Positions 1 through 11,259 of a stretch of DNA of 64,000 bases are shown piece by piece. The notes beneath the pieces are model-generated. The model did no database searches. It was not told the origin of the DNA and saw nothing but the letters and a program-made list of their open reading frames with translations. The stretch is from positions 4,522,001 through 4,586,000 of the forward strand of contig NC_046297.1 of NCBI RefSeq assembly GCF_004115265.2, in the 5' to 3' direction. Position 1 is the stretch's first letter. Every line of letters begins with the position of its first letter. Both the position numbers and the translations under genes were made by a program. This stretch comes from Rhinolophus ferrumequinum (lineage: Eukaryota > Chordata > Mammalia > Chiroptera > Rhinolophidae).

Positions 1-113
1 GTTGGTGCAAAAATAATTGCAGTTTAGAAGGTTAAAAATAATCGCAAAAACCGTGGTTACTTTTGCACCGACCTGTGCTCGCCTCGGCAGCACATATACT
101 TTTGCACCAGCCT
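1..113. mobile_element. MADE1/Hsmar1-like mariner MITE, interrupted
   Basis: The left end begins with GTTGGTGCAAAAATAATTGC, and the right end, ACTTTTGCACCGACCT at 59-74, is its inverted counterpart. The right end is then repeated as ACTTTTGCACCAGCCT at 98-113, after a short foreign insert at 75-97. The short palindromic form without coding sequence is typical of mariner MITEs such as MADE1. The interior differs from the primate MADE1 that I remember, so this may be a relative. The left edge is cut by the window start. Confidence 0.7.
75..100 (+). ncRNA. U6 snRNA 5' fragment (pseudogene piece)
   Basis: This 26-base stretch starts GTGCTCGCCTCGGCAGCACA and matches the 5' end of U6 snRNA with one visible change (GCTT to GCCT). 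The match stops after ATATACT, where the MITE terminal repeat resumes, so only the first quarter of U6 is present and it cannot work as U6. The bases TACT at 97-100 fit both U6 and the MITE end, a small overlap at the junction. Confidence 0.75.
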
Positions 114-295
114 AATAGCAAGGAGGCTTGAAGAGAAACCTGTATACAAAATAGAAACAAATATTCAAAAGGAATATTAGAAGACTTGAAGACGTCATAA
201 ACTTTTACAACAGTTCAAACTTACAGTGACACCCTCTGTGCATTAGATTCGTGCCTAGACATAATATTAAGCTGTAAGTTAAAAGAGGTTATAAT

Positions 296-322
296 TAAAA
301 AAAAAAAAAAAAAAAAAAAAAA
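296..322 (+). repeat. poly(A) tract
   Basis: A run of about 26 adenines follows ATAATT. It could be the tail of an old retrocopy, but no upstream source was recognised and I see no matching target duplication. Confidence 0.6.
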
Positions 323-1499
323 CAGGAGTATGAAGGCCAGGAAGACCCAAGTACTTACAGAGAGTTGGGGAGAGGGTGTTAGTGGCAGGGACCCTGGGGA
401 AGGAAGGTGAGGAGAAAAACAGAAATGGTGGTGAGGGGCAGACTCTGACTGTTACAATCCAGGTGCAGGTGTGTTTGTCCTCCTGATGCTCCACCTAAAG
501 GTGAGATCGAGTATCTGTTATGCTGGCTCCCCTCATCACAACCCTCCATGAACCCTCCCTTTGTAATCTGCCCACATTTTTCGCTTGGACTACTTTTGGG
601 ATAAAAAGTTCCCTATGGTTGCACCTCCCTGCCAGAAGCCGAGGATTGTTTTTATTCTTCCTGGATTCAAAGAAATTATCATTCTTCATTTTGAGAGTCG
701 TTTTCCCATTAAAACCTCTGAGGTGAGAGTGTTAATTTAATATTCCTCAGGATGGTCCGATCTGCATGGCCAGGCTTTCCCCAAGATTATTTCTGTGATT
801 CTAAAGCTTTGGATTGTCAAAGCCTGGCACCAGTGAGTCACACCGGCCTGTCTTGAAACGTCCTCATGCAAATGACCAGTGAGCAGGAGGCTGGCTGGTC
901 TTAAGAAGCTTGTGAGGCCAGCTGGAGCTTCATCCACAGCATGTGAGAAATATGGAGGCAGGAAAATCTCTCCCCACACTTGCCAAGCGTCTGCCATGAA
1001 GTATGTTCATTTATTTCCTGGCTATTTGGATAAATCAATCACCATGGCAGAGATAAGTACAGGTGACAAAGGATATTTTTACTTATTTCCAGCCATGATT
1101 TTAACAATAAAATCATACCCTCCCCCCCCCAAATAATCTTTTAACCACTATATCTACTCTCTCCTTACCAATGGAAATTGGGTCGCTCTCTGCCTTAGAG
1201 GTTGTATGGGATGGCTGAGTGAGACAGAGTAGGTGTGCTTGGATAATCGCCTGCTTTTCCCATAGGACAGAATGTTTCCATAATGACCTCCGATTTCATT
1301 TTGGAGTTGGCGGGATGCAAATAAGAATGAATTTTCCCACTAAGGAAAACTTAGCCCTGTCTGTAAATGTTTATGTAACCCACAGTTATGCAATGAAATA
1401 AAAAAATAATAATAATGGAAAACAATCCTCTCACAAATCCATGTGTACTGCCAACCAGGATCTAGGAGCTCCTGCTCTGACCACTGAAGTGGGAAGAGT

Positions 1500-1620
1500 G
1501 GTTCAGACAGTCTAATTCAGTGGTTCGCACACGTTCGTGGGCGTCAGAATCCAGAGCACCAACTCAGTGGTTCTGGGGTCCGGCCTGAACCCATAAATTT
1601 ATTTGCCTTTCCAATACAGG
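1500..1620. mobile_element. MER5-like (hAT/Charlie) fragment
   Basis: The phrase CAGTGGTTCGCACACGTTCG followed by GTCAGAATCC resembles the conserved left end of MER5-type non-autonomous hAT elements (CAGTGGTTCTCAAAC and a GAATCACCTGG-like block). The rest is too decayed for me to set the ends. Confidence 0.45.
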
Positions 1621-1744
1621 TTTTCATGTAGTTATGCTGATGTGACTGGTCTGCTCACAAAGCTGCAGATAAGGTATATAATTGTTCTCTAGAACTCTCC
1701 TCCAGGATTAGCACAGATAAAGAACCAACTTCTTTGTGTATATC

Positions 1745-2455
1745 GGAAGGAAATGAAATCACTATGCCAAAGGGATATCTGTGCCCCCAAGTTCATTGCA
1801 GCATTATTCACAAGACCTAAGTGTCCATCGATGAATGGTTGAAGAAAATGTGATTTTATGTACATATGCATAGGCCATTTATTATATAATGTGTACAGTG
1901 TAATATGTGCACACAGGCACACACGCGTGCACAATGGAACGTGCCTCAGCCATAACAAAGAAGGAAACCCTGCCATTCGCGACACGATGGAATTTGAGGG
2001 CCTTATGCTGAGTGAAATCAGGCGGACAGAGAAAGACAAATACTGTGTGATCTCACTTACATGTGGAGTCTACAAAAGCCGAACTTCTGGACACAGAGTA
2101 AAATAGGGGTGACCAGGGGTGGAGACCCTGGGGGACCTGCGGAGATGCTGGTCAAAGGGTCCGAGCTTCCAGCTCTAAGGCGAATGAGTTCTGGAAATCT
2201 AATGAGCAGCGAGTGACTAGCACTGACGATAGTGTATTGTAGGCTTGGAAGTTGTTAAAAGGACAGAGCTTAACTATCAGCCAGCACACCAACAAAAAAA
2301 AAAAAAAAAAAGAAAAATGGTCATATGGTAATAGAGGTTTAACTAACCTTATTGTGGTAATCGTGTCACAATATAGCACATGTGTATCACACCATCATGT
2401 TGTACCCCTTAAACTTACATATGTTGTATGTCAGAGAAAGCTTAATAAAGCTAGG
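1745..2455 (+). mobile_element. L1 3' end (ORF2 tail plus 3' UTR)
   Basis: The sequence follows the end of L1 ORF2: a 'CATTGCAGCATTATTCACAA'-type block, then 'AGTGAAATCAGGCGGACAGA' and 'GTGATCTCACTTACATG'. An L1-type 3' UTR follows, containing an A run at 2295-2312, and it ends near AATAAA at about 2444. It is heavily 5' truncated and has lost its reading frame. It lies in the sense direction in the last PAG1 intron, ending about 140 bases before the terminal exon. Confidence 0.8.
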
Positions 2456-2588
2456 GGTGGGGGAAATCAGAGGAAAACATCTTAAAGGGACACACGCCCA
2501 TAGTGCTAAGTATCTAGCTTGTCACCAAAAGGGGGAAGAGAAAGTCAAGCTTGAAGCCTTTTTATTCCACTCACCCTTTGTTTTCTAG

Positions 2589-2957
2589 ATCTCGGCCATG
2601 TATTCGTCCGTAAATAAACCTGGACAGTCCGGGAATAAATCAGGACAGTCGCTGAAAGTGCCAGAGTCCAGCTCCACCTCAAGCCCAGGAGCTGCTCAGA
2701 GGTCCCCCTCTTCCTGTAGTGACCTCTATGCCACTGTTAAGGACTTTGAGAAAACCCCCAACAGCGTCAGCCCGTTTCCACTGGCGGGGAGACCCCGGGA
2801 GGAGCTGGAGCCTGATTATGAAGCAATACAGGCTCTGAACAGAGAGGAAGAAAAGGTCCCCCTGGAAACCAATGGCCACCATGGCCCTTTCCTAAAGGAG
2901 AACGACTACGAGAGCATCGGGGACTTGCAGCAGTGCAGAGATGTCACCAGGCTCTAG
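2589..2957 (+). CDS. PAG1: PAG1 terminal coding exon (Cbp/PAG)
   Basis: This exon encodes the last 122 residues of the transmembrane adaptor PAG1. PAG1 sits in lipid rafts, is phosphorylated by Src-family kinases and recruits the inhibitory kinase Csk. The reading frame opens with Ile-Ser-Ala-Met-Tyr-Ser-Ser-Val right after a T-rich acceptor, so the internal ATG at 2598 is not a start. The Tyr at 2601-2603 (YSSV) corresponds to the Csk SH2-docking tyrosine of the family (Tyr314 rat, Tyr317 human). Further tyrosine motifs are YATV (2727), YEAI (2817) and YESI (2907). The protein ends in Val-Thr-Arg-Leu, a class I PDZ ligand; in the family this end binds EBP50/NHERF1. The stop is TAG at 2955-2957. 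The transmembrane segment and palmitoylation site are in exons upstream of the window. Identity rests on clear similarity to the human protein as I remember it. Confidence 0.95.
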   Translation: MSAMYSSVNKPGQSGNKSGQSLKVPESSSTSSPGAAQRSPSSCSDLYATVKDFEKTPNSVSPFPLAGRPREELEPDYEAIQALNREEEKVPLETNGHHGPFLKENDYESIGDLQQCRDVTRL

Positions 2958-5900
2958 CAGCCCAGAAGACAGCCCCAGACAGCCCAGGACCAGCTGGCCG
3001 GGACATCTCTTTCATGGAAGAGAAGAAGCGGTATTTCCTACACTTTTCATGCTGCTTCCGTGAACTGAAGACAACGGAGATGCTGGAACCATGTCTCAGT
3101 CTCGGGGACTGTGAGGTACGTAGCTGGCTGTGTCCCAGGGTGGCCTGCCGGCCGGGCACTGCCACGCCCAAGCCCATCAGCCCACGCCCCGTGCCCTGGG
3201 ACAGGTCCCGGTGTCAGTGGGAGAACCACTCCCGCCAAGACGGCCCCATCTGCCTAAACCACTGCCATTCAGAGGAGCCAGGTCGCCTTCCTTTCTTCTG
3301 CTGTGGCCGTCTGCTATTGCCCCTTGAAACCTTCCGAATTCTGACGGTTCAGTCCAAGGCAGTTCTCCCACAAGGCCTCACCTTGGCCAGCCACGGAGAT
3401 GTTTGAAGATGGTAAGAAACCCCGGCTGCTGGTACCGTCAACTCACCGGATCGTCTCCTGGGGCGCCTCCTGAGTGTCTGATTTAGGGACTCCACGTCAG
3501 CCGCTTCCCCCAAAGTACCTGAAGTCATTTGTAGATGTTTTCATTTTATTTTTGTAGTCAAAACATGACCTCCCTCCCCCGCTGGTATTTGAAACTCTTC
3601 AGAACCTGTGCAGTATTTTCCACGAACGCTGTGGTACCTCTATACTTGTTTTAGCCCAGATCTCATTCCTCCAGAAGAGAGAGCCTTAATCTCTATGCTG
3701 GGACGCAGACCACATATCTGGACGGCAGCCGTGGCATCGTCCCTGAAGGGCTGTGGACTGGAATGTGTGCTTCTGACGATTCTGCGGCCACACCAGCAGT
3801 GTGGGTTTCTTAAGTTAACTGCTGCCCTAAGGTAATCTATCTGAGATTAAAATGTAAACATTTATTTTTCTTATATAAATTTATAAGATGTTTTATGTTT
3901 AACGCCTAATTTCTTGAAAGTGCCAGGAAAAAAAATGTATATTAACTATTTTGATTTTATGTACACTGATTTATATTCTCACTTTGAAAAGACACCATAA
4001 AGCACATAAGCTTAGGTAGTTATAAGTCGTTATCATTTTTCCAACCAAGTGTTTAAAACATGGAAGGTTTTTGAAGACTCAGCTCTTCAAATGGTACTTG
4101 GAGCTCTTAGCATCAGCTGGCTCACTGGAAAAATAAGTGGAATAATCCAAATGATCATTTTCAGTGGTTTGTGGTGGGCAATGTTGAAAAATTTGAAAAG
4201 GTGAGAATGGAAAGAAGAACAAAACCTGCCTAAGGATGACTGTGAATTATGAACCTCATGAAGATACAACACCTAAAGTTTAGTTACACTTTTAAGGAAA
4301 CGGTGATGGGTTCTTCAGTCCCAGTGCTTGCAAATGCAAATTATCTGTTGAGATTTTTTTTCCCCTTTCATTTTACAAAAATCAGTATTTGGAATAACTC
4401 AGACAGAGAAATCAGCTTGGTTTGGATTTGAGCATCTCCTTAGATTTTATGAGGCCAACTCTGGAAACTTGTTCACTTTTCATTTTGAAACAAACCTGGT
4501 TGAAGGGTTGTATTATGCAGTGTGGGTTATAGAAAGAGAGCTACCCTGTACTGTTAAAGAGAGAGAGAGAAGCAATTATTCTCGACCGCTGTGACAGCTG
4601 GGACTTTCCAGGTGGGCTACTCTGGCTGTTTTCACTCTTGATGACAAAGAATGCAATTGGGAGGATGAGGCGTCTTACAAATTGGAGGGACCGTCTCCCT
4701 GGCATGTGTTTCCCATCCCTTGTGTTCATGGCTTGATTTTGTGACCACTCTATAATACGTTTCTGAAGCTTTAAAGTGAGCCCTGTTGGGTCATCTGGTT
4801 GGTTGTCACTATTTTCCAATCAGCCTGCTCTCCCACGTGAAATCTTCGCTGGCAGGAGGAGTCACCAGTGATTAGAAGATAATGGCAGAAAACCTTCGGG
4901 TCGGGGACTTGATGGGGAAGGTCCAAGGGCCTTGCGCTCTGAATCCATAGCCTTCACGTTTCGCCTGGCGGTTTTCACAAGTTTGACCCAACAGTCTCTC
5001 CGTCCTGGGGTTCCTTTAGCGTATGGTGACATAGCCATGTCACATTGCACACTTGGCTTTGTGCACACTGCAGTAACGTCTCTTGGGAGCACCCAACGGC
5101 TCAAACGTTTATTGTAGTTCATGACGTCTTACTCATTGCCAGGGAAGTAGGTGTCATCTCCAAAGCGTAACACCAGTTCTAGAGAGAGCAGCTCTTTACA
5201 GACAGCCATATCCTCCTGAAATTTCATTAGCAGAATTTCCCCCAGAAGAAGTTTTGAAATAAAGGCTATGCCCTATAGCCATAAAAATGCACTGAATCGT
5301 CTCTCTTGATCTGAGAACCCGTGCTAAAAATAAGCCAGGCTATAAAGTCTGATAAGTGTACTTAAAAAGGAACTGTAAGCCTTCCAGCACAGATCCTAAA
5401 AGAGTAACAGCACAGCCCCGGAGGGTGGGGGAGGGAGAGTAAACGTCAGGAGACGCTTCTGCCTTTGAGACCCCTGGCACCTTGGTGAAGTATACTTATT
5501 GACGTATCATCTGTTTTGACCTTATATAGGACAGTATTTCATAAATGTCGTCCCTTCTACTTTATTTGCTGAAAATCTGTGCTGCAACTTTTGAATTGCA
5601 CAGAAGCCTATGGCTTCTTTCTAAAAAAAAAAAAAAAAAAAAAAAACTGTTTCATCTTCAGCTAAATGCTACAGACTTTAAATGTACGGAAGGTGATTAT
5701 CAAAAAGAAGGAATTTACTGTATCTTTAAAATTCAACTTTGACATCCGTATTATATCATTCAATAATAATAACCTAGGTTATGTGAAATTATACAAAAAG
5801 ACAAACACGTTTTAGGAAATATTTTTTTGTGTTATAAATCAGAATTATAAACCTACCTTGCCTAAAAATATGATCTTTGTTTTTATTCAGAAATTTGGAA

Positions 5901-7337
5901 AGTGTAGAAGAATTTTTTCTGCTGCTTTTGCTTTTTCTCCAATATCGTCAGCAGGAAAGCATAGCCTGTTTTATGTGAAATGTTTGAGGAAATTTTAAAT
6001 TTTAGAAGAAAGTCATATTGGTAGATATATTTTCCACATATATTTTTTTCCTGCCCTGCACGAAATTACATCATTAGTTCTAATAAAGCTTTTGAAGGTA
6101 TTGCTCTCCTTTGTGGGAAAAAAAGCTTAATTACTGATTTATCTGCCCTCAAAATCTGAGTTAATTCTAACTGAGTGCTAATGCACAATATGTAGCCAAC
6201 ACAAAGGACTAAAATTTAACCTCAGTATGTCACTATATCTGTTTCTCATTTTTCTAATTACAGCATTTACTCACTTTAACCAGTAATAAGTTACATATAT
6301 ATGAGATGTGTATATACACACATATATACATATATACACATGTATATATTTAAAGAGTTGTTCTGGTGCTTCATTAATTAGGATACATCCTGTCATGTGT
6401 ATCGAATGTTTAGCCAACTAGTCTAAAGACTGTTGTCATAAGAGCAGGATCAAAGAAACAATTCTCCCATAGTTTTCACTCGGTAATCACAGCAAAACCT
6501 TCTTCGGTTGCCCTCATTTAATTTTTCTAATGAATCAGTTCAGATGCTAAATTATGTCCATAGTTCTGTTAGTTGAAGAACAGGGGTGTTTCAGATTGTT
6601 TCATCATACATGTGACTCACTATATATTCACCCTGATGGGAGGAAATGAAAACAGGTGTTCTCAGCTAGGTGATGCAGAAGCCACAGGGGCTGAGCAACC
6701 AGGTGGGGGCCACAGCGAGGTGACCCCCCCAGAATCCACAGGGCTGTCAGTTCTAGACTGACTTAGGACTCTGTTAAACAAGCAAATGATATTTGTTTCA
6801 GCACTCCCTGTAATCACTTCTATGACTCTGTGTGATCCAGTGACGCCGTTCTTCCGACACTGTGGATTCCTGGTACCCGACCAGCTTCTCTTTGGCTGCT
6901 GGACGCGTAGTAGGTTCTGATGGTTATTTCCTGGAAATCTTGACAGGCTTATTGTACCGTGTAACTGGGGAAAGTTAAAGTGTAATGTTTAGTGTTAATA
7001 AGTGACTGATGTGAAAATAGGAACGTGTGTCTCTAATATGGAATATGGCTTTATTTGCAGTGAAATCTGAATTCCTTGTCCTGTGGTCGTATGTTCTTGC
7101 TCTGTGTTGTACCTTTTGTTCAGTGCATTCTTGTTGACAGTAGACAAGTTGTACACACTTAGACAGCGGTCTGACTTACAGAGATCATTCCAGAAACCAT
7201 GATACATTCAAGTTTTCATCTGGAATTACCAGAGTAAAGTGAATAAAATCATGGTCCAGAAGAGAACAAACATTCATAAGTGCTTGTTTTTCTACTGCTC
7301 ATTCTTAAGTCTGTGTTTACAGCCAGCCTCGATTATA

Positions 7338-7578
7338 CCGGGGGTGCCCAAAAAATGTCTACAAGTGGACACTTTGGTCCAAGTTGCTCAAGCAGTAGTT
7401 TGCCGTCATCAGAAGTGTCTGGACGCTGATGGGAACCACTTTGAGCACCTCTTGTAATTGCAGAAGTCAAACGTGACTTGTATTCATCTTTTGTTATCGG
7501 TGTATATTGAGTATTATAATTTTAATAGCTTTTTCCTTTCTTAAAATGTGTATACGTGGTTTTTTTTGGCACCCTCTG
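7338..7578 (+). mobile_element. mariner-type element with transposase remnant
   Basis: The ends are inverted repeats (CCGGGGGTGCCCAAAAAATG on the left, TTTTTTGGCACCCTCTG on the right) and TA dinucleotides flank both sides at 7336-7337 and 7579-7580, the Tc1/mariner target site. The plus-strand reading frame to the stop at 7455-7457 ends with a CLDADGNHFEHLL-like tail, resembling the C-terminus of mariner transposases. The remaining transposase gene is missing, so this is a non-autonomous copy of 241 bases. It lies in the PAG1 3' UTR. A shorter relative sits at 32,087-32,220. Confidence 0.75.
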
Positions 7579-10500
7579 TATATAAAGTATTTTTAAACAG
7601 TATAAAGTATTGTTTTTCCAGAGTCTTCTTTTATTTAACTAAGAAATAGTAGTTCAGATCCTATTCATGCCAGGTGAAATGAGAAATGCAATTTTTGTTT
7701 AAATGGCAATTTTTTTAAAGCATTCGCTGTGGTAATCATTTCTCTTAATACAGTTAGATGAGATTTTTCTTGGCTCCCCGATTACATACTATGGGTATTT
7801 TTAAAAAAACATATTTTGCTCTGGGCATCTCAGATCACCTTGTGTGATGGATTAAAAGCCTGGTAATTGTCACTCCTTGGACTTCTGTATGTTAAATTGA
7901 CAACAGTAAATGTTTTAATGTTGTTCCCTGTTAAAGAGATTAACATGTGTTCAGGGGAAGTTTGAAATACTGCTAAGCAAATAGGAATTCACATTCCATT
8001 GTTCATGGGTTGCTTGCCTCTTAAAAATAGTGAACTTACTGTCTGTTAGGCAGCCCTGATCAGTTTCAAAGTATTGCTCTTACTCAAAAATCCTCCAAAA
8101 TCATTCATGACACTGAGTGACATTGTAACTCGTTGTCTCCAAAGGTCAAATTGTCCAATTCGCAAAAGGATGGGAAAGTTGTTTTCAATATTGGGAATTT
8201 TTAAACCTGAGTTTTAGTCCAAACATCTCTCTTATGGGCTTCAGCAGCTTGCAATGTTTCCCCTTCCTGACTCCGGCCTTTTAAGAAGCCCAGCTGAGGC
8301 ATGGGGGCAGGAAGGCACCACTTCTTCGGCCTCCCCTGGGGTCCTCCTGCACAGGTGACCTTCTGCCCTTTGGACAGTGCCACCCCGGCCTCTTCCTGCC
8401 CCGGCCCCTCCATGTCTGCTGCTCAGAGGCCGGTCCATCACATCCTTTCAATAGGGATCCATCGCAGTGCTTGGTACCCATCCCCTGCCTCCCCACACCA
8501 CCCGGTGAGCCGACAGCCCTGCCCCCCTCAGTTTCCTGCACTGCCAGTTGCCCAGGTAAAGCCGCAGGTCCACCTGGGGACACAGATGCTGGGGTTCCTT
8601 GTCGTGAGCTCTGCTAAGCCAGGTACACTCTTGCCACGTCTTTCATGAGCACGGTTGGCACTAAGGGGCCAGGGAAAAGAACCTTTTAAAAATTCTATTG
8701 AGAATTCAGACTCACAAATGCAGGAAAATTCACACCACGCTCTAACCGGGTAGGCTCATTGTCCTGACAACGTACAGAGACGGCCACCTGTCTCCTCGAG
8801 TTCTAGTGAAGATAGATCTTGGCGACAGCAGACCCATAGTTACCCAGAAAGTTGAAGGACGCTGATTACTCTGAGGGGAAATAAAACCCTTTCTTGTAAG
8901 AATTAATCATTTATAAAGTAAATTGAGTGTAACAGTTTTTTACATCCCCTGCCCCCTGGGAAATAGCTCTTGTGCGTTATATTAGTTGTAACTAGTTTGA
9001 GCTACTCTCCCGGGTCTCAGGGAGACCAGAAGGTTCCAGCATCTAACTGTGGAGTTGCCGGATACTGAGAATGATCCGACCTTTTCTAGGCAAACGCTCT
9101 GCTGCTTGCAGTGGGAAGCCAAGTGCCCTTTACGTACCAGCCCAGTTGGGGGGGAGGAGGTGACACAGTAGCTGAGGGTCTCCCTTTCAATGCACCCTAA
9201 GAATCTACCACCTGTAGTCTTGATAGTTTTGTTTAATTTGGATTTTTTTTTTTTAATTTCACTCTAAGTCCTCATAGATTGATATTTGAATGGATATTCT
9301 GGAATGCAGTTTTTTTTCCAAATTAACAGAACAGATATCTGCTCATTCTCTTTATACATTTAATTTTTAAAAGTCCACCCAATGTACCCATTAGGTACCC
9401 GTAATAGGGCAATGAATGCTAAGAGAGAGGCCAGCCCTGGCCCGGGACTCTGCAGTTCAGAACAGGCTTGTTGTAATGTCTGGTTTTGGTTCATTTTTAA
9501 ACTCAACAAGTTGGAAACCACACGTTTAAACCAAACTCTTTCCTTTTCATTCTTAAGCTTATGCAGCATGCTTTTTTCTTTAACTTTAGCCCCCCACTGA
9601 GGTAGTAGAGTCTTCATAAATGGCAGGCGCAACTCGCGCTGAAGACCTGAGTCTGTCTGTAAAGGACTGAACATTCCTTTGACAAGTTCTCACGTATTTT
9701 TCACGTAGAATCCATCGGCGAACCTGACATGATGTTCTTGACCCATCCCATCAGCTTTTTTTTTTCAATTAATTTTTTGAAAATAGGCTTCTCTTGTACT
9801 TCCTGGAGCCATACTAGAAATGTACTTCCGGTGGGCGACGCCCTGACCGCCCACCGATGGCCTGGAAAGTGGCAGCATAGTCAGCCGTGCTTGTCGCTTA
9901 GGGAGAAGCATGTGAAATACATCAGGAAAGCTGAAGTTTTATCTTCAAATCAACAGCATTTGAGAGAGTACTGTATGCCTCAGATTTTGACACTTTTATT
10001 TTCAATGTCTTTTTTTTTTTTTTTTTTTTTTTTTTGAGTACCAACTACATACTTGATTCTGGAGGGTGGGCCGGGCATGGATCAGAAGTAAAATTTGAAC
10101 TAAGTGACATGGGCAAGACTTCCTGCCCTTGTATATCAGTTTGTATGTCTCTGGAAAATGTGTTATCCCAACTTCCTGTCTACCACTCTCTCTTAAGGAG
10201 CAAACCTTAAGTAATATAAATGAAACATAAGACTGTCTCAAAGATTTAAATTATTGTTTAGATATTTCCTTCTTTGTAAACTCAGGAATAAACCTGGCTT
10301 GTGGATAGCATAGTATGGCCACTAAAGCTATAATCTGTAGGTCACTAGATGGATGCATCCTTTCAAATATATTTCATTTAAAGAGTTCTGACTTTGTTTT
10401 AACTGGGAAATGCTTCATAATGGAAAAACAAAACCAACAAAAGATTTCCATAAACTGTTTCTAGAAAAGTGTAGCATCAATTTGACATCTAACCCCAGAG

Positions 10501-10639
10501 TGTATGTTTCTTGCCTATAGTATTTCAACAATTTTTATGGGAGAAAAAAAAAAACCACCCTTTTTTTTTTATTTCTTGGAAAAGTGAATTGAGGTGTTGA
10601 ATTCTCAGAGGGGACAATTTATGATTTAAAGAGAAGCAT

Positions 10640-10870
10640 TGGTTCTGGAGATGAGCTCACGGCTCTTGGTCCCTGTTCCAGCACTGACTTTTCTGTGTGA
10701 CCTTGAACGAATGATTTAACTTCTCTGTGCCTCAGTTTCTCCAAATACAAAACGGAGATCATGATACCAACCATCGCCTACCTCATAGGGATGTTATGGG
10801 GACAAACGAGATAATATAGATAAATACCAATGCTTTGAACTCGGGAAGAAAGGTGCTATATACATTGAAG
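10640..10870 (+). repeat. MIR SINE
   Basis: The MIR core is visible as GTGTGACCTTGAACGAATGA, then CTGTGCCTCAGTTTCTCCA, followed by the ACCTCATAGGGATGTTATGG block and a GCTATATA-like end. It is near full length and lies near the 3' end of the PAG1 3' UTR. Confidence 0.8.
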
Positions 10871-11166
10871 TTGTATTGTTTTTAATGATCCAATTATTTT
10901 GTTTAGGGTTTCAGCAATAGCAATACTGTTAGTCACGGTAACTATGTTTCAACTGGACGCATATTTACAACTGTCTTCTGTGGCCAGATCATAACCATTC
11001 ATCCAACAACAGTACCTAAGGAACTAAAACGCTTATTTGTTTTCTGTGTTTCTGCCTGTAGGATTTCTGTTCTGAATGTTCCCAAAAGGCTGGAGTTTAA
11101 TTTCTAATATCTTCTAGTTTACATGTAATGAACCTTATTCAAGCTGTGTGTAAAAATAGAATTACA

Positions 11167-11174
11167 TGTAAATA
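11167..11174 (+). promoter_or_regulatory. Pumilio-type motif TGTAAATA
   Basis: TGTAAATA fits the Pumilio recognition element TGTANATA and lies about 15 bases before the first terminal poly(A) signal. A second fit, TGTATATA, is at 6341-6348 but within an alternating TA/CA tract, so it is less telling. Function is inferred from the motif only. Confidence 0.35.
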
Positions 11175-11188
11175 GCAGGTACGTTGTA

Positions 11189-11194
11189 ATTAAA
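11189..11194 (+). terminator. PAG1: poly(A) signal variant ATTAAA (PAG1)
   Basis: ATTAAA lies 43 bases before a canonical AATAAA. It could serve as an alternative cleavage signal for the long PAG1 transcript. Confidence 0.4.
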
Positions 11195-11231
11195 GGCACT
11201 TATCAAATTGTCTTTGTTCTTTTTTAATTGC

Positions 11232-11237
11232 AATAAA
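11232..11237 (+). terminator. PAG1: distal poly(A) signal AATAAA (PAG1)
   Basis: A canonical AATAAA is followed by CTTGTGG about 20 bases downstream, a GU-rich cleavage context. Sequence character changes soon after, from AT-rich UTR to GC-richer intergenic DNA. I take this as the likely end of PAG1, with cleavage near 11,250-11,260. Confidence 0.6.
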
Positions 11238-11259
11238 GGCCAGTTTTATATAACAGCTT

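Larger units (their letters stand above)
1..2588 (+). other. PAG1: PAG1 last intron (3' part)
   Basis: Everything before the acceptor AG at 2587-2588 is intron sequence of PAG1, because the exon that follows opens in frame with Ile-Ser-Ala before Met-Tyr-Ser-Ser-Val, as in PAG1 proteins. The acceptor is preceded by a T-rich tract (2575-2586). Inside lie a mariner-type MITE with a U6 fragment, a poly(A) run at about 296-322, a MER5-like fragment and an L1 3' end. Between about 323 and 1500 I see no gene and no repeat I can name. Confidence 0.85.
2958..11255 (+). other. PAG1: PAG1 3' UTR (about 8.3 kb)
   Basis: After the PAG1 stop there is no further gene up to two closely spaced poly(A) signals near 11.2 kb. 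The stretch is AT-rich, carries few repeats compared with its surroundings, and fits the very long 3' UTR known for PAG1. It includes a mariner element (7338-7578), poly(A)/poly(T) runs at about 5622-5645 and 10,010-10,035, a MIR near the end, and proximal poly(A)-signal candidates such as AATAAAG near 5258 and 6081 that could give shorter isoforms. The GC-rich part at 8240-8650 looks different from the rest and may be a later insertion. The exact 3' end is inferred. Confidence 0.7.

Noticed and set aside
2933-3406. 157-codon open frame overlapping the PAG1 stop
   Set aside because: Out of frame with PAG1 and without family resemblance; it lies in the 3' UTR.
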